From: Limnobacter litoralis
Lineage (GTDB): Bacteria; Pseudomonadota; Gammaproteobacteria; Burkholderiales; Burkholderiaceae_B
Length of the DNA stretch: 64,000 bases
Assembly (NCBI RefSeq): GCF_030160455.1
Contig: NZ_BSOJ01000012.1
Location: 62,001-126,000, forward strand
Direction: 5' to 3'
Position numbers and translations under genes: made by a program. Shown in pieces: positions 7,901-17,724 of the stretch (the first letter of the stretch is position 1; each line of letters begins with the position of its first letter). The notes beneath the pieces are model-generated. The model searched no databases. It had not been told where the DNA came from and saw only the letters and a list, made by a program, of their open reading frames with translations.

Positions 7901-9286
7901 ATGCACATCCACATTTTAGGCATTTGCGGCACTTTCATGGGCGGTGTGGCCCAGCTGGCAAAGGCTTTGGGGCATACGGTCACAGGCTGTGACACCAATG
8001 TCTATCCGCCCATGAGCACGCAGCTGGAGCAGGCGGGTATCGGCCTGACAGAAGGTTGGGGCGTTGAGCAACTGGACCTCAAACCTGACCTGTGGGTGGT
8101 CGGAAATGTGGTCAGTCGCGGCAACCCGCTGATGGAAGCCATCCTGAATGCTGGCCTGCCTTACACCAGCGGCCCCCAGTGGATTGGCGAACACGTGCTG
8201 CGCGGTCGTCAGGTGGTGGCGGTGGCGGGCACGCATGGCAAAACCAGCACCTCATCCATGTTGGCCTGGGTGTTGGACAAGGCTGGGCTGCAACCTGGTT
8301 TCTTGATTGGTGGGGTTCCCGGTGGTTTTGGCGTGTCCGCCCGCGTGGGCGAAGGCTTGCCTTTTGTGATTGAGGCCGACGAATACGACACCGCGTTTTT
8401 CGACAAACGCTCCAAGTTCGTGCACTACCGGCCGGTGGTTGCGCTTTTGAACAACCTTGAATTCGATCATGCTGACATTTTCCCGGATCTTGCAGCCATT
8501 GAGACGCAATTTCATCACCTGGTAAGAACAGTGCCTTCAAAAGGGCGCGTGGTGGCATCGCTGGATTCTCCGGCGCTTGAAAGGGTGATCAAGAAAGGAT
8601 GCTGGACGCCCGTCAGCCATTTTTCAGCTGAAAGCCAACAGGCGGATTGGTCGGCTTCCATTCTGGGTGCGTCTGATTTTGACGTATTGCATCACGGCAA
8701 GACCGTGGGGCGTGTGAGTTGGTCGGCATCGGGTCTGCACAACGTCAACAATGCACTTGCCGTGATTGCGGTTGCTCACTATTGCGGTGTTTTGCCCGCC
8801 GATGCCTGCAAGGCCCTTTGTGAGTTTCCGGGGGTAAAGCGTCGAATGGAGCTGCGCGGCGAGATTGACGGCATTCGCGTGTACGACGATTTTGCGCATC
8901 ACCCTACTGCCATTGACACCACGCTGCGCGGCGCTCGGGCAGCCATGAATGAGCAAGGCGCGCCGCAGGGGCGCTTGATTGCCCTGTTTGAGCCTCGATC
9001 AAACACCATGAAAATGGGTACTTTGCGAGCGGCTTTGCCAGACTCTTTTGCAGCGGCCGATGCGGTGTTTTGTCTGACCGAAGGCATCACCTGGGACGTG
9101 GCCGATGCGTTGGCCCCCTTGGGGGAAAGACTTCATCTGGTTGGCAGTGTGGCTGAGTTGGTCGATCAGGTGGCAGCCCAGTCCACCACCGGAGATTGGT
9201 TGGTGGCGATGAGCAACGGTGCGTTCGGTGGGGTGCACCAACAGTTGTTGCAGGCGTTGACTGAGCGCAAGGGAGCAGGCCATTGA
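7901..9286 (+). CDS. mpl: UDP-N-acetylmuramate:L-alanyl-gamma-D-glutamyl-meso-diaminopimelate ligase
   Basis: A 461-residue Mur-family ligase that attaches recycled murein tripeptide to UDP-MurNAc in peptidoglycan recycling. The N-terminal Rossmann part opens with MHIHILGICGTFMGG. The ATP loop AGTHGKTSTSSM is at residues 109-120. The central region has EADEYDTAFFDKRSKF, and NNLEFDHADIF provides metal and substrate contacts. The C-terminal domain has YDDFAHHPTAI, diagnostic of Mpl and MurC. Length is that of E. coli Mpl. It heads a closely packed plus-strand run to mtgA. The ATG follows GGAAAGGAT with good spacing. Confidence 0.97.
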   Translation: MHIHILGICGTFMGGVAQLAKALGHTVTGCDTNVYPPMSTQLEQAGIGLTEGWGVEQLDLKPDLWVVGNVVSRGNPLMEAILNAGLPYTSGPQWIGEHVLRGRQVVAVAGTHGKTSTSSMLAWVLDKAGLQPGFLIGGVPGGFGVSARVGEGLPFVIEADEYDTAFFDKRSKFVHYRPVVALLNNLEFDHADIFPDLAAIETQFHHLVRTVPSKGRVVASLDSPALERVIKKGCWTPVSHFSAESQQADWSASILGASDFDVLHHGKTVGRVSWSASGLHNVNNALAVIAVAHYCGVLPADACKALCEFPGVKRRMELRGEIDGIRVYDDFAHHPTAIDTTLRGARAAMNEQGAPQGRLIALFEPRSNTMKMGTLRAALPDSFAAADAVFCLTEGITWDVADALAPLGERLHLVGSVAELVDQVAAQSTTGDWLVAMSNGAFGGVHQQLLQALTERKGAGH

Positions 9287-9936
9287 CCGGGCTGCCATTT
9301 GTACTTGAAAGTCCCGGGCAGTTTTTGCCCGGTGCAGATTACACGCCAGATTGGGTGGTTTACCTTCATGGTTTCCGCTCTTCACCTGCCTCGGTAAAAG
9401 CCCAGCGCGTGGTGCAGGCGTTTCTGCAGGCAGGACTTTTGAATCGACTGTGGGTGCCAGCGCTGCCCGCCTCGCCGGTGGATGCGATCGACATGATTCG
9501 CACCGAAGTCCGGACTCGCTTGCATCACCATCCGGACTTGCGTTTGGCTTTTGTGGGCAGTTCACTGGGTGGGTTTTATGCGACGGTGCTCGCTGAAGAG
9601 GTGCCTTCCAGCCGAGTGGTGCTGATCAACCCGGCTGTGACGCCGCATCTGGACCTGCAAACTCAAATCGGTCGCCAGAAGGTGTATTTCAGCGAAGAGG
9701 AAATTGAGTTTGTTCCTGAATACCTTCGGGCGTTAGAGGACATGCGAGTCGGCCGCTTGACAGGAATGAGCCGGTATTTTTTGATGGCAGCCAGCGGTGA
9801 CGAAGTGCTTGATTTTGATCAAATGACCCGCACTTACGCGCAGGCGCATCAGCTTCGGCTTTCAGGGTCTGACCACGCAATGACCGAATTTGATGACTTT
9901 TTACCCTATCTTTTGCTCTTTTTGGGGGTGAAATGA
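9283..9936 (+). CDS. YqiA/YcfP-family alpha/beta-hydrolase (esterase)
   Basis: A 217-residue hydrolase of the UPF0227/YqiA type. VVYLHGFRSSP at residues 25-35 is the oxyanion strand. VGSSLGGFYA at 91-100 contains the GxSxG nucleophile elbow with Ser94. SGDEVLDF and GSDHAM near the C-terminus supply the acid and His. The natural substrate is unknown; E. coli YqiA cleaves short acyl esters. It starts at TTG 9283, overlapping the mpl stop (TTGA). No in-frame ATG or GTG lies nearby that would keep the N-terminal strand. Confidence 0.82.
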   Translation: MTGLPFVLESPGQFLPGADYTPDWVVYLHGFRSSPASVKAQRVVQAFLQAGLLNRLWVPALPASPVDAIDMIRTEVRTRLHHHPDLRLAFVGSSLGGFYATVLAEEVPSSRVVLINPAVTPHLDLQTQIGRQKVYFSEEEIEFVPEYLRALEDMRVGRLTGMSRYFLMAASGDEVLDFDQMTRTYAQAHQLRLSGSDHAMTEFDDFLPYLLLFLGVK

Positions 9937-10484
9937 ATCGGGCGGGCCCTTGGCGCCAGCATTGCCCGGCCAGTTGGCCCGGCTGGGCCAAAAAGTGGGC
10001 AAAAACACGGGGCTCGTTGACCCGAAAGTTGGTTTCAACTGGCGGACGGTTTGAAGTGGAACCCGTGCGACAGGGCTTGCAAGCCCTGACCGGCCGCGAC
10101 GCGTGGCATCTGGATCTGGCAGGGCGACCCAAGGTTCAGGCTCGCCTGGTCAGACTGCGGCTCAACGGTGTCCCGGTGGTGCTGGCCAAAACGGTGGTGC
10201 AGGTCAAAGGTGTACGCAACGACTGGCCGTTCTGGCGTGGCCTTGGGCGACGTTCTTTGGGGACCGCCCTGTTTTCAGACCCCATGGTGCAGCGTGGGCC
10301 CCTGTATTTTGCACGGCTACCGGCTCGGCAGGCGTGGATTAAAGCACTGGCCCTGCCCGATGTGTGCCCTGTGTCGGGTTGGTATGTCAGGTGTGCCAGA
10401 TATTTGCGCAAACCGGGCGCAACGCCCATGTGGGTATTTGAAGTTTTCGTTCCCGCTTTGAACGAAGTCAACCAGGAAAAGTGA
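9933..10484 (+). CDS. ubiC: Chorismate--pyruvate lyase
   Basis: A 183-residue UbiC-type lyase converting chorismate to 4-hydroxybenzoate and pyruvate, the first step of ubiquinone synthesis. Visible family features are the strand VVLAKTVVQVKG with the preceding Arg-rich strand, RSLGTALFSDP (the conserved LG..LF turn), and VFEVFVPAL near the C-terminus, which carries the active-site Glu (matching Glu155 of the E. coli enzyme). It overlaps the upstream hydrolase by ATGA and is followed directly by the RNB gene. Confidence 0.85.
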   Translation: MNRAGPWRQHCPASWPGWAKKWAKTRGSLTRKLVSTGGRFEVEPVRQGLQALTGRDAWHLDLAGRPKVQARLVRLRLNGVPVVLAKTVVQVKGVRNDWPFWRGLGRRSLGTALFSDPMVQRGPLYFARLPARQAWIKALALPDVCPVSGWYVRCARYLRKPGATPMWVFEVFVPALNEVNQEK

Positions 10485-12470
10485 ATGAATTTGTTTTATG
10501 AAGAGGCCGGTGCTTTCAAGGTAGGGCGAGTCATCCTGGAGCAAGGCAACGCCTTTCAGGTGGAAACGCTGCACGGTAAGCGAAGCAAGGTTAAAGGCAG
10601 CAGTGTCATGTTGCGCTTTGAAAGTCCGACGTGTGCTGAATTTTCCCAGCAGATGCAAGCTTTGGCAGACGAGATGGATGCCAGTTTTTTGTGGGACTGT
10701 GCGCCCGAAGGTGAATTTGAATTCACGGCCATGGCGGAAGAGTATTTTGGTGAAAAGCCCTCAGCAGTGCAGCAGGCGGCGGTGTTGACGGCATTGCATG
10801 CCGCACCGGTTTACTTTCATCGCAAAGGCAAGGGCAATTACCGGGCTGCGCCGCCCGATATTTTAAAGGCGGCCCTGGCTGGGCTGGAGAAAAAGCGCTT
10901 GGCCGCCGAACAGCAGCAGACCTGGGCAGAGGCCCTGGTTCGTCGTGAGTTGCCCGCTGGCTTTCAGGCCCATGTCGCGCAATTGTTGGTCAACCCCGAT
11001 AAAAACAGCCTGGAGTACAAGGCCCTGATGCAGGCCTGCACCGAGGCTGGCCGTTCGCCTGACGTCTTGATGATCGAGTGCGGGGCTTTCAAAACGGTGC
11101 ATGAATTGATGCGAGCCAAGTTCGCAGCCGTGTACTTTCCGAAAGGCACTCGAATTGATTTGCCGCCCCCCGCCGTACCCGAATTCATTGAACGTCTGCC
11201 CATGGCTGAGGTTCGTGCTTTTTCGATTGACGACATATCGACCACTGAAATAGACGACGCGTTCAGCGTGGTTTGGCTCAGCGACGAAAGGGCGCGAGTG
11301 GGCGTGCACATTGCGGCACCGGGTTTGCTGATTGAGCGCGGCAGCCCCCACGACCGGGTTGCGCGCGAGCGCCTGTCAACCGTGTATGCGCCAGGCGACA
11401 AAATCACGATGCTGCCGGACGATGTGGTGGCATTGAGCACCCTGGCCGAGGACACCGTTGCCCCTTGCCTGTCGATTTACACAGACATTGACCTGACCTC
11501 GGGCGAATTGATCGGTGACCCGGTGTCACGCGTTGAGCGCGTTCCGATTGCGGCCAACCTTCGGCACAATTTGATGGATCAGGCTGTCTCTCAAGAGGTG
11601 TTGGAAGATCCTGCCGTGGCGTCGGTGCCGGAAGTGGGAGAGTTCTTTCCGGCCTTGAAAGTGCTTTGGCTGGGGACCAAGGTGTTGAAGCACAAGCGTG
11701 AGCTGGTGCGCGGGCAGCCCGAGAAACACGCACGAATCGATTTCAATTTCTACGTGGATGAGGACGGTAAGGTGGAAATCGTGCCGCGCAGGCGCGACGC
11801 TCCGCTGGATTTACTGGTTGCGGAGTGGATGATCTTCGTCAACAACCAGTGGGGCGGTTTGCTGCATGACCACAAGGTTACCGGTATTTACCGCATTCAG
11901 CCGCACATGGGGCGGGTTCGCATGTCGACCCACGCAGCCCCGCACGCCGGGCTTGGTGTTCCTCAGTATGCATGGAGCACTTCGCCATTGCGCCGCTACG
12001 TGGACTTGATCAACCAGCAACAGCTGATCTCCGTCATTCAGGGTTCACCCGCGCCTTACTCGGCGACCGATGCCGATTTGCTGTCGGCGGTGAACAGTTT
12101 TGATGTGACTTACAAGGCCTATGCCGAGTTTCAGCAAAACATGGAGCGCTACTGGTGCTTGCGCTGGATTCAGCAAAAAGGCATTCGAAAGTTCAACGGT
12201 GTGGTGGTGAAAGACGAACTGGTGCGTCTGGAGGAAATTCCGCTGTTTGTGCGCCTGGTCGGCGTGACCTCGCCAGGCCGTGGGGTGCAGGTGGAGGTTG
12301 AGCTGGATGAGGTGGATGAGCTGACGCTGACGGTGTCGTGCAAGCTGATCGCCTTGAAGCAGGGGCGTGCAACCCGCTTGCTGGATGACGAAGACGAGTT
12401 GCCCGACGATGCGGATGCACTTGTGGAGCCTGGCGAAGCAGTGGCGCCACAAGACGAGGGGCAGTCCTGA
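10485..12470 (+). CDS. RNase II/RNase R-family (RNB) exoribonuclease
   Basis: A 661-residue RNB-domain protein. The N-terminal part lacks an obvious cold-shock OB motif. The catalytic RNB start is near residues 247-262, IDDISTTEIDDAFSV. This differs from the usual DDxxxxDxDDA only in spacing-tolerant positions and keeps four acidic residues. Later blocks include APLDLLVAEWMIFVNN and the YAWSTSPLRRYVDL signature, which is well conserved. A short C-terminal OB/S1-like part and an acidic tail follow. It degrades RNA 3' to 5'. The protein is smaller than RNase R (about 800) and nearer to RNase II. The ATG follows AGGAAAAGTGA, directly after the ubiC stop. Confidence 0.9.
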   Translation: MNLFYEEAGAFKVGRVILEQGNAFQVETLHGKRSKVKGSSVMLRFESPTCAEFSQQMQALADEMDASFLWDCAPEGEFEFTAMAEEYFGEKPSAVQQAAVLTALHAAPVYFHRKGKGNYRAAPPDILKAALAGLEKKRLAAEQQQTWAEALVRRELPAGFQAHVAQLLVNPDKNSLEYKALMQACTEAGRSPDVLMIECGAFKTVHELMRAKFAAVYFPKGTRIDLPPPAVPEFIERLPMAEVRAFSIDDISTTEIDDAFSVVWLSDERARVGVHIAAPGLLIERGSPHDRVARERLSTVYAPGDKITMLPDDVVALSTLAEDTVAPCLSIYTDIDLTSGELIGDPVSRVERVPIAANLRHNLMDQAVSQEVLEDPAVASVPEVGEFFPALKVLWLGTKVLKHKRELVRGQPEKHARIDFNFYVDEDGKVEIVPRRRDAPLDLLVAEWMIFVNNQWGGLLHDHKVTGIYRIQPHMGRVRMSTHAAPHAGLGVPQYAWSTSPLRRYVDLINQQQLISVIQGSPAPYSATDADLLSAVNSFDVTYKAYAEFQQNMERYWCLRWIQQKGIRKFNGVVVKDELVRLEEIPLFVRLVGVTSPGRGVQVEVELDEVDELTLTVSCKLIALKQGRATRLLDDEDELPDDADALVEPGEAVAPQDEGQS

Positions 12471-12472
12471 TC

Positions 12473-13312
12473 ATGTCGGTGGCTTTGATGCGCGCACCGT
12501 TTGATTTGCGCAGGGCTTTTGCCTTGTCGGTGATTGTGCATCTTCTGTTGTTCATGGTTCATTTTTCAGCCCCGAAGGTGACCACCCGTTACAGTGCGCC
12601 GCTTGAGGTCATCTTGGTCAACGCCAAAAGTGACCACACGCCTGACAAAGCCAAGGCGCTTGCTCAGGTCGCACTGGATGGGGGTGGTCAGGCGGACAAG
12701 GGCCGCGCGACGACGCTGCCCGTCGACGCCGACGATCCTGTGTCGCAACGGCAACTGGATGCGGCCAAAGCCCGTTTGCAAGCTTTGGAGGCCATTCAGA
12801 GCCAGCTTCAGGGTCGGGGTTTGACAATCGACGCAGTGCCAGACACCAATCGGCAGGGGCAAAGCGAGGTAGGTGCCGACCCCAAGTCGCAGCGCGAGCT
12901 TCAAATTAAAAAGTTGCAGGCGCAAGTCGCACAGGAGATCAAGAAGTACAACGAGCGACCGCGAAAATACTTCTTTTCACCCGCCACAGCCCCTTACGCC
13001 TTCGCCCTGTACGAAGAGGCTTGGCGTTTGCACGTGGAGCAGGAGGGCAACAGCCATTACCCCGAGGAGTTGAAAGGCAAGATTTACGGGAAACTGAGAA
13101 TGACGGTCTACATTCGCGCCGATGGCAAGTTGGATGACATTGAGGTGGACCAGTCTTCAGGGTCTGCTGTGCTTGATCGGGCAGCCATGATGATTGTTCG
13201 CAGATCGTCGCCGTTCCCGCCTTTTCCGGCCGAAATGCGTAAAAAAGCAGATATTCTGGCCATAACGAGAACCTGGGTGTTCAGCCGCGACAAAGTGAGT
13301 ACGCAATTTTGA
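12473..13312 (+). CDS. TonB-family C-terminal domain protein
   Basis: A 279-residue protein with one N-terminal membrane helix (about residues 16-33) and a long charged Ala/Gln/Lys-rich middle that is probably extended or coiled-coil. A C-terminal TonB-like domain carries YGKLRMTVYIRADGKLDDI, GSAVLDRAAMMIVRRSSPFPPFP. The latter matches the TonB signature (..s.aa..v....pfpp.p). It may be an energy transducer or a cell-envelope linker. No exbBD genes are adjacent, so a direct iron-uptake role is not indicated. It lies between the RNB gene and aroE, two bases after the former. Confidence 0.85.
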   Translation: MSVALMRAPFDLRRAFALSVIVHLLLFMVHFSAPKVTTRYSAPLEVILVNAKSDHTPDKAKALAQVALDGGGQADKGRATTLPVDADDPVSQRQLDAAKARLQALEAIQSQLQGRGLTIDAVPDTNRQGQSEVGADPKSQRELQIKKLQAQVAQEIKKYNERPRKYFFSPATAPYAFALYEEAWRLHVEQEGNSHYPEELKGKIYGKLRMTVYIRADGKLDDIEVDQSSGSAVLDRAAMMIVRRSSPFPPFPAEMRKKADILAITRTWVFSRDKVSTQF

Positions 13313-13327
13313 GTTTGATGCACTGAC

Positions 13328-14191
13328 ATGACAGACCGATACGCAGTGATTGGCAATCCGATTGCCCACAGTCGATCCCCCTGGATACACAGCCACTTTG
13401 CCAAGCAATTGGGACTTGATCTGGACTACGGCCGGCAATTGGTGCCACTGGATGATTTTGTGGGTACAGTAAGGGCCATGCAAGAAGCAGGCTACAAGGG
13501 GGCCAACGTCACGGTGCCTTTCAAGCAGCAGGCCTTCGAGCTGGGCGATGTTCACAGCGACGCGGTGGCATTTGCAAAGGCAGCCAACACCTTGAAGTTT
13601 CTGCCAGACGGCCAGATTCAGACGGACAACACCGATGGCATGGGCCTTTGCCGTGACCTGAGTGACAGGCTGGCGACGAAATCGCTCTCGCTTGCCGAAG
13701 TGCAAGTGGTGATGGTGGGTGCCGGTGGTGCTGCCAGTGGTTGTGTGTCCGCATTCAAGCAGGCTGGCGTCAAGCATTTGTCTATCCTGAACCGCACGGC
13801 AGACAAGGCCGTGGAATTGGCCCAGCGTGCCACATCCATCCGGTTGCCGGCGTGGGGGGGCGGCTTGCTCGATTTTCCAGGTGACCTTGAAAATATCCCC
13901 GTGGTGCTTGTCAATGCTTCCTCAAGCAGTTTGAAGGGCGAGGTACCCACGTTGAACGAGCGGTGGTATTCGGGCACGGTCCTGGCCTACGACATGATGT
14001 ACGCAGCCCAGCCAACTGCGTTCATGCGCGACATCGGCCCCCGTTTGTCATCAGATGCCTTGCTGTCGGATGGTTTGGGAATGCTGGTTCATCAGGCGGC
14101 TTTGTCCTTTGAATGGTGGACGGGTCAACGACCTGACGCTGTCTTGACATTGAATGCACTTCGGACGATTTTGACCGGAGAAAGCAAGTGA
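13328..14191 (+). CDS. aroE: Shikimate dehydrogenase
   Basis: A 287-residue AroE catalysing NADPH-dependent reduction of 3-dehydroshikimate. The N-terminal substrate domain has NPIAHSRSPWIHS (residues 10-22) and GANVTVPFK with catalytic Lys66. NTDGMG supplies catalytic Asp103. The dinucleotide loop is VGAGGAASG near 131-139. The C-terminal LSDGLGMLVHQAALSFEWWTG is typical. It is the fourth step of the shikimate pathway, whose first step (aroG) is also in this window. It overlaps mtgA by four bases (GTGA). Confidence 0.97.
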   Translation: MTDRYAVIGNPIAHSRSPWIHSHFAKQLGLDLDYGRQLVPLDDFVGTVRAMQEAGYKGANVTVPFKQQAFELGDVHSDAVAFAKAANTLKFLPDGQIQTDNTDGMGLCRDLSDRLATKSLSLAEVQVVMVGAGGAASGCVSAFKQAGVKHLSILNRTADKAVELAQRATSIRLPAWGGGLLDFPGDLENIPVVLVNASSSSLKGEVPTLNERWYSGTVLAYDMMYAAQPTAFMRDIGPRLSSDALLSDGLGMLVHQAALSFEWWTGQRPDAVLTLNALRTILTGESK

Positions 14192-14904
14192 CAGCCAAGA
14201 CTCGCAAGCGTGGATTTTTCTTCTGGTTCGGCCGCATTGTCATGTGGTCGGTGATGGCGTTTGTGTTGCTGCAGCTTTGGTACTTTGCACACATTGTGAT
14301 TTGGGCAAGGGTCAATCCATCCATGACCAGTTTCATGGAGACGCGTCTGGCCCAACTCCGGCAGAAAGACCCCAAGGCGCAGTTGACGCAGCAGTGGGTG
14401 CCTTATGAGCAAATATCGCTGAATCTAAAGCGGGCGGTTGTGGCTTCAGAAGACAGCAATTTCGTGAATCACAATGGCGTGGAAGTGGATGCCATTGAAG
14501 AGGCCATGAAGCGAAATGCCCGGGGCGGCCGGGTCATTCACGGCGGTTCGACGATCACGCAGCAGTTGGCCAAAAACCTGTTTTTGACCAGCAGGCGCAG
14601 TTATATTCGAAAAGGCCAGGAGTTGTTGATTGCCTTCATGCTGGAGGCGGTGTGGAGCAAGCACCGCATTCTGGAGGTTTACCTGAATACGGCTGAATGG
14701 GGCAACGGCATTTACGGCGCACAGGCTGCAGCGCAGCACTACTTCCGGGTGAATGCGTCGCAGCTTTCGAGTTATCAGGCGGCCAAAATGGCCAGCATGC
14801 TGCCCGCGCCCCGCTATTTTGATCGGCATCCGGGTTCCAATTTTCTAGCCCGAAAAACCGCAACGGTGCAAATGCGCATGTACCAGGTTTATGTGCCCCG
14901 TTGA
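14188..14904 (+). CDS. mtgA: Monofunctional biosynthetic peptidoglycan transglycosylase
   Basis: A 238-residue GT51 glycosyltransferase that polymerises lipid II into glycan strands. An N-terminal membrane anchor spans about residues 17-39. The catalytic motif ASEDSNFVNHNGVE follows, with Glu88 as expected base. GGSTITQQLAKNLFL (119-133) and the RKGQELLIAFMLE and ILEVYLN blocks complete the family pattern. No transpeptidase domain follows, hence monofunctional. It starts at GTG 14188 overlapping the aroE stop, and is the last gene of the run from mpl. It ends 26 bases before convergent glnE. Confidence 0.95.
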   Translation: MTAKTRKRGFFFWFGRIVMWSVMAFVLLQLWYFAHIVIWARVNPSMTSFMETRLAQLRQKDPKAQLTQQWVPYEQISLNLKRAVVASEDSNFVNHNGVEVDAIEEAMKRNARGGRVIHGGSTITQQLAKNLFLTSRRSYIRKGQELLIAFMLEAVWSKHRILEVYLNTAEWGNGIYGAQAAAQHYFRVNASQLSSYQAAKMASMLPAPRYFDRHPGSNFLARKTATVQMRMYQVYVPR

Positions 14905-14930
14905 CTTGCACCGACTGGCCGGGCTTTGCT

Positions 14931-17651
14931 TCAGTTTTGCCTGAATAGTGCTTCCCACAGGGCCATGATGGGTTTGCGCAGCGCCAGCATGGCCGGGTCG
15001 TCTGTTCTGGATTTGTTGTGCCCTGCAAGGCGCAATGCATGCTGTTTGGCGCGCAGCGACCGATAGGCATCGGCCACCGCTTGGGCTTGGTCCGTGTCGA
15101 TCAAGCCCAGTTGCCCCGCCATTTTGATCAATGCAATGTTGCCAATGTTGCCAACCAATTCCGGATGGCTGGCGCTGTGTCCGAGAACCAGTGCCTGGGT
15201 CATGAATTCCACATCGACCATGCCGCCACGGTCATGTTTGACGTCAAAAAGGCCTGTCGCGTTGGGGTGGCCGTCCAGCATTTTCTGACGCATGGCCAGT
15301 ACTTCATTGCGCACCTCCTCCCATGGGCGGGGCATTTGAAGAATGTCTGAACGCAGCTGCTCGAAACGCTCGCCAATTTGGGCATCACCCACACAAAAGC
15401 GCGCCCGCGTTAATGCCTGATATTCCCAAAACCAAGCCCCTACACCACCCTGGCGTTTTTGGTAGGCCTCGAAGCCAGCCATGTTACTGACCAGCAAGCC
15501 CGCATCGCCGTTGGGGCGCAGACGGTAATCGGTCTCGAACAGAATGCCGGCTGCTGTTTGGGTGGTCAGCCAGTGATTGATTCGCTTGGCCAATCTGGAA
15601 TACAGATCTGCCGCCCGATCGTCCTCGTCATCGAAAAGGAAGATCAGGTCCAGATCGGATGAGTATCCGAGCTCTTTGCCGCCATGCTTTCCGTAGGAAA
15701 TGATGGCAAATTTGGGCTGAGCGCGGTGCCGGTTGGGCAATTCTTCCCAGCTTCTTTCCAGTACCACCTCCAGTGTGCGGTCGGCCAGTTCAGACAACAG
15801 ATCGCTGACTTTCTCGACCGTTAGCAGATTTTCGAGGTCTTGGGCCAGGATGCGAAACAGTTGTGCATGGTGTTGTTCCCGGATGAGGTCCATTTGACGC
15901 TCAATGTCGGCCTGACCGGTTGGCGTTCGCGAATTGGCCAGGGCTTCACGAAGTTGATCGGCCCACAGCGTCAGGTTGGGCTCAGCCAACAGGGTGCGGG
16001 TGTCAATCAGCTCGTCCAGCAGCAAAGGGTGTCGAATCAGGAAGTGGGCAGCCCACGGGCTTGATGCAAGCATGCGGGTGACGCGCATGCGGGCAATCGG
16101 ATACTCCTCCAGCAGCGACAAGTAAGCACCTCGCCGAGCGACGGTCTCAATCAGTTCAAGACAGTATCGCCAGCAGCTGTCTGGCGCCGCTGTGGCGGTG
16201 GCTGCTGCCAGCAGGGTTGGCATCAAGCGGTCGATTCGCTCGCGGTGGGCCTGTGGAAGCATTTTCACCCGGCTCGATTCCATCAGCCTGGTGTATCTGT
16301 CTTGCGCGTCTTGCGGATTTTCAAACCCTTTCGTCAGTTTTTCCGACCAGGGTACGCTGAGATCCGGGGTTTCTTCGTCCTCTTGTTTGTCACCAAATGA
16401 GTGATCAAAGTGCTGCGCGACAAAGTCACGGTGCGTCGCCAGCGCCCGTAGGAAGATTGCTGGGTCTTCGTAACCCATGGATCGTGCAATCCGAAGCACC
16501 TCTGTGGGTGAAGCGGGCAAGCGATGGGTTTGCGCGTCCTCGACATATTGCAGGCGATGCTCCAGGTTTCTCAGGAAGTAATAGGCGGCAATGAGTCGGT
16601 CACAGTCTTCGCGGTGCAGCAGGCCAGACTCTGCGCACACTTCAAGCACATCGACTGTGCGGCGCAGTTGCAGTTTGGGTTCACGACCGCCGCGGATTAG
16701 CTGGAAGGCCTGCGCTGTGAATTCGATTTCACGAATGCCGCCCCTGCCCAATTTGACGTGCACGGTGCCTGGGTGCTTCAGCTCGTTTTTATTGACCTCG
16801 GTGCGAATTTGATCGTGCAGGGATCTCAGTGCACGAATGGCGCCGAAATCAAGGTACTTGCGGTAGACGAATGGCCTGACGAGTTCGGATAGTGTGTCGA
16901 GCGCCTTCTGAAATGCCTTGTCCTGATCGGGGTTGACGGACCAGTTGACCACCCGGGACTTGATCCAGGCGTAACGTTCCCATTCACGGCCTTGCACCAC
17001 AAAATATTCTTCGAGCATGTCGAGGCTGGCCACCAGAGGACCTGCGTCGCCGTTGGGTCGCAGCCGCATGTCAACCCGGAACACGAACCCTTCGTCGGTG
17101 ACTTCGCTGAGGATTTTAATGACCTTGCGCCCCACCTGTGTGAAAAACTCGGCGTGAGACTGGCTTTTGCCCGTGGGCCCACCCAAAGTGTCGCCATCGT
17201 TGGCGTACAGAAAAATCAGGTCAATGTCGCTGGATGCGTTCAGTTCCAGGCCACCCAACTTGCCCATGCCCACCACCATGAGGCAGTCTCCATCGGCAGG
17301 CTGACCGAACCGGTCTGCCTGAGCGCGGTGCGCAAAACCCACCGCCAATTGAATGGCCGCGTCGGCCAGAAAGGACAGGGCCTCGGTGACATCAAAAAGC
17401 TCAATTTTCCCCAAGAGATCACGCCGCATGATCTCGATCAGGCTGCGTTGTCGAACCAGTCTCAGTTCCCGCATCAGTGCTGCTTCGTCGGTCAGTTCGT
17501 GCAGTGGCAACAACCACTGTTCAATCAACGACAACAAATGTTCAGAGTCTGACGAGGAGTCGTTCCAGGCTGGAAAACGGTTCAACCACCGCTTGGCGTA
17601 TTCCGAGTGGCCCGGCCACACGTTTTGGTAGAAATCCTGTGCATCGCTCAT
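14931..17651 (-). CDS. glnE: Bifunctional glutamine synthetase adenylyltransferase/adenylyl-removing enzyme
   Basis: A 906-residue GlnE that adenylylates and deadenylylates glutamine synthetase according to PII and glutamine. Two homologous nucleotidyltransferase halves are visible. The N-terminal half has GMGKLGGLELNASSDIDLIF near residues 128-147. The C-terminal half has YGKHGGKELGYSSDLDLIF followed by DDEDD. Helical regulatory segments lie between and after them. Length is slightly below the E. coli 946. This links to the NtrC/sigma-54-type control inferred for the nitrate genes further on. The stop is 26 bases from convergent mtgA, and the gene is divergent from yhdP. Confidence 0.97.
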   Translation of the reverse strand: MSDAQDFYQNVWPGHSEYAKRWLNRFPAWNDSSSDSEHLLSLIEQWLLPLHELTDEAALMRELRLVRQRSLIEIMRRDLLGKIELFDVTEALSFLADAAIQLAVGFAHRAQADRFGQPADGDCLMVVGMGKLGGLELNASSDIDLIFLYANDGDTLGGPTGKSQSHAEFFTQVGRKVIKILSEVTDEGFVFRVDMRLRPNGDAGPLVASLDMLEEYFVVQGREWERYAWIKSRVVNWSVNPDQDKAFQKALDTLSELVRPFVYRKYLDFGAIRALRSLHDQIRTEVNKNELKHPGTVHVKLGRGGIREIEFTAQAFQLIRGGREPKLQLRRTVDVLEVCAESGLLHREDCDRLIAAYYFLRNLEHRLQYVEDAQTHRLPASPTEVLRIARSMGYEDPAIFLRALATHRDFVAQHFDHSFGDKQEDEETPDLSVPWSEKLTKGFENPQDAQDRYTRLMESSRVKMLPQAHRERIDRLMPTLLAAATATAAPDSCWRYCLELIETVARRGAYLSLLEEYPIARMRVTRMLASSPWAAHFLIRHPLLLDELIDTRTLLAEPNLTLWADQLREALANSRTPTGQADIERQMDLIREQHHAQLFRILAQDLENLLTVEKVSDLLSELADRTLEVVLERSWEELPNRHRAQPKFAIISYGKHGGKELGYSSDLDLIFLFDDEDDRAADLYSRLAKRINHWLTTQTAAGILFETDYRLRPNGDAGLLVSNMAGFEAYQKRQGGVGAWFWEYQALTRARFCVGDAQIGERFEQLRSDILQMPRPWEEVRNEVLAMRQKMLDGHPNATGLFDVKHDRGGMVDVEFMTQALVLGHSASHPELVGNIGNIALIKMAGQLGLIDTDQAQAVADAYRSLRAKQHALRLAGHNKSRTDDPAMLALRKPIMALWEALFRQN

Positions 17652-17724
17652 TGTAAAACCGCATCGTCTAGGGGCTTGGCTCTACAATAGCGTACTACAG
17701 ACAGCAGAAATCTCGGGTAGGGCC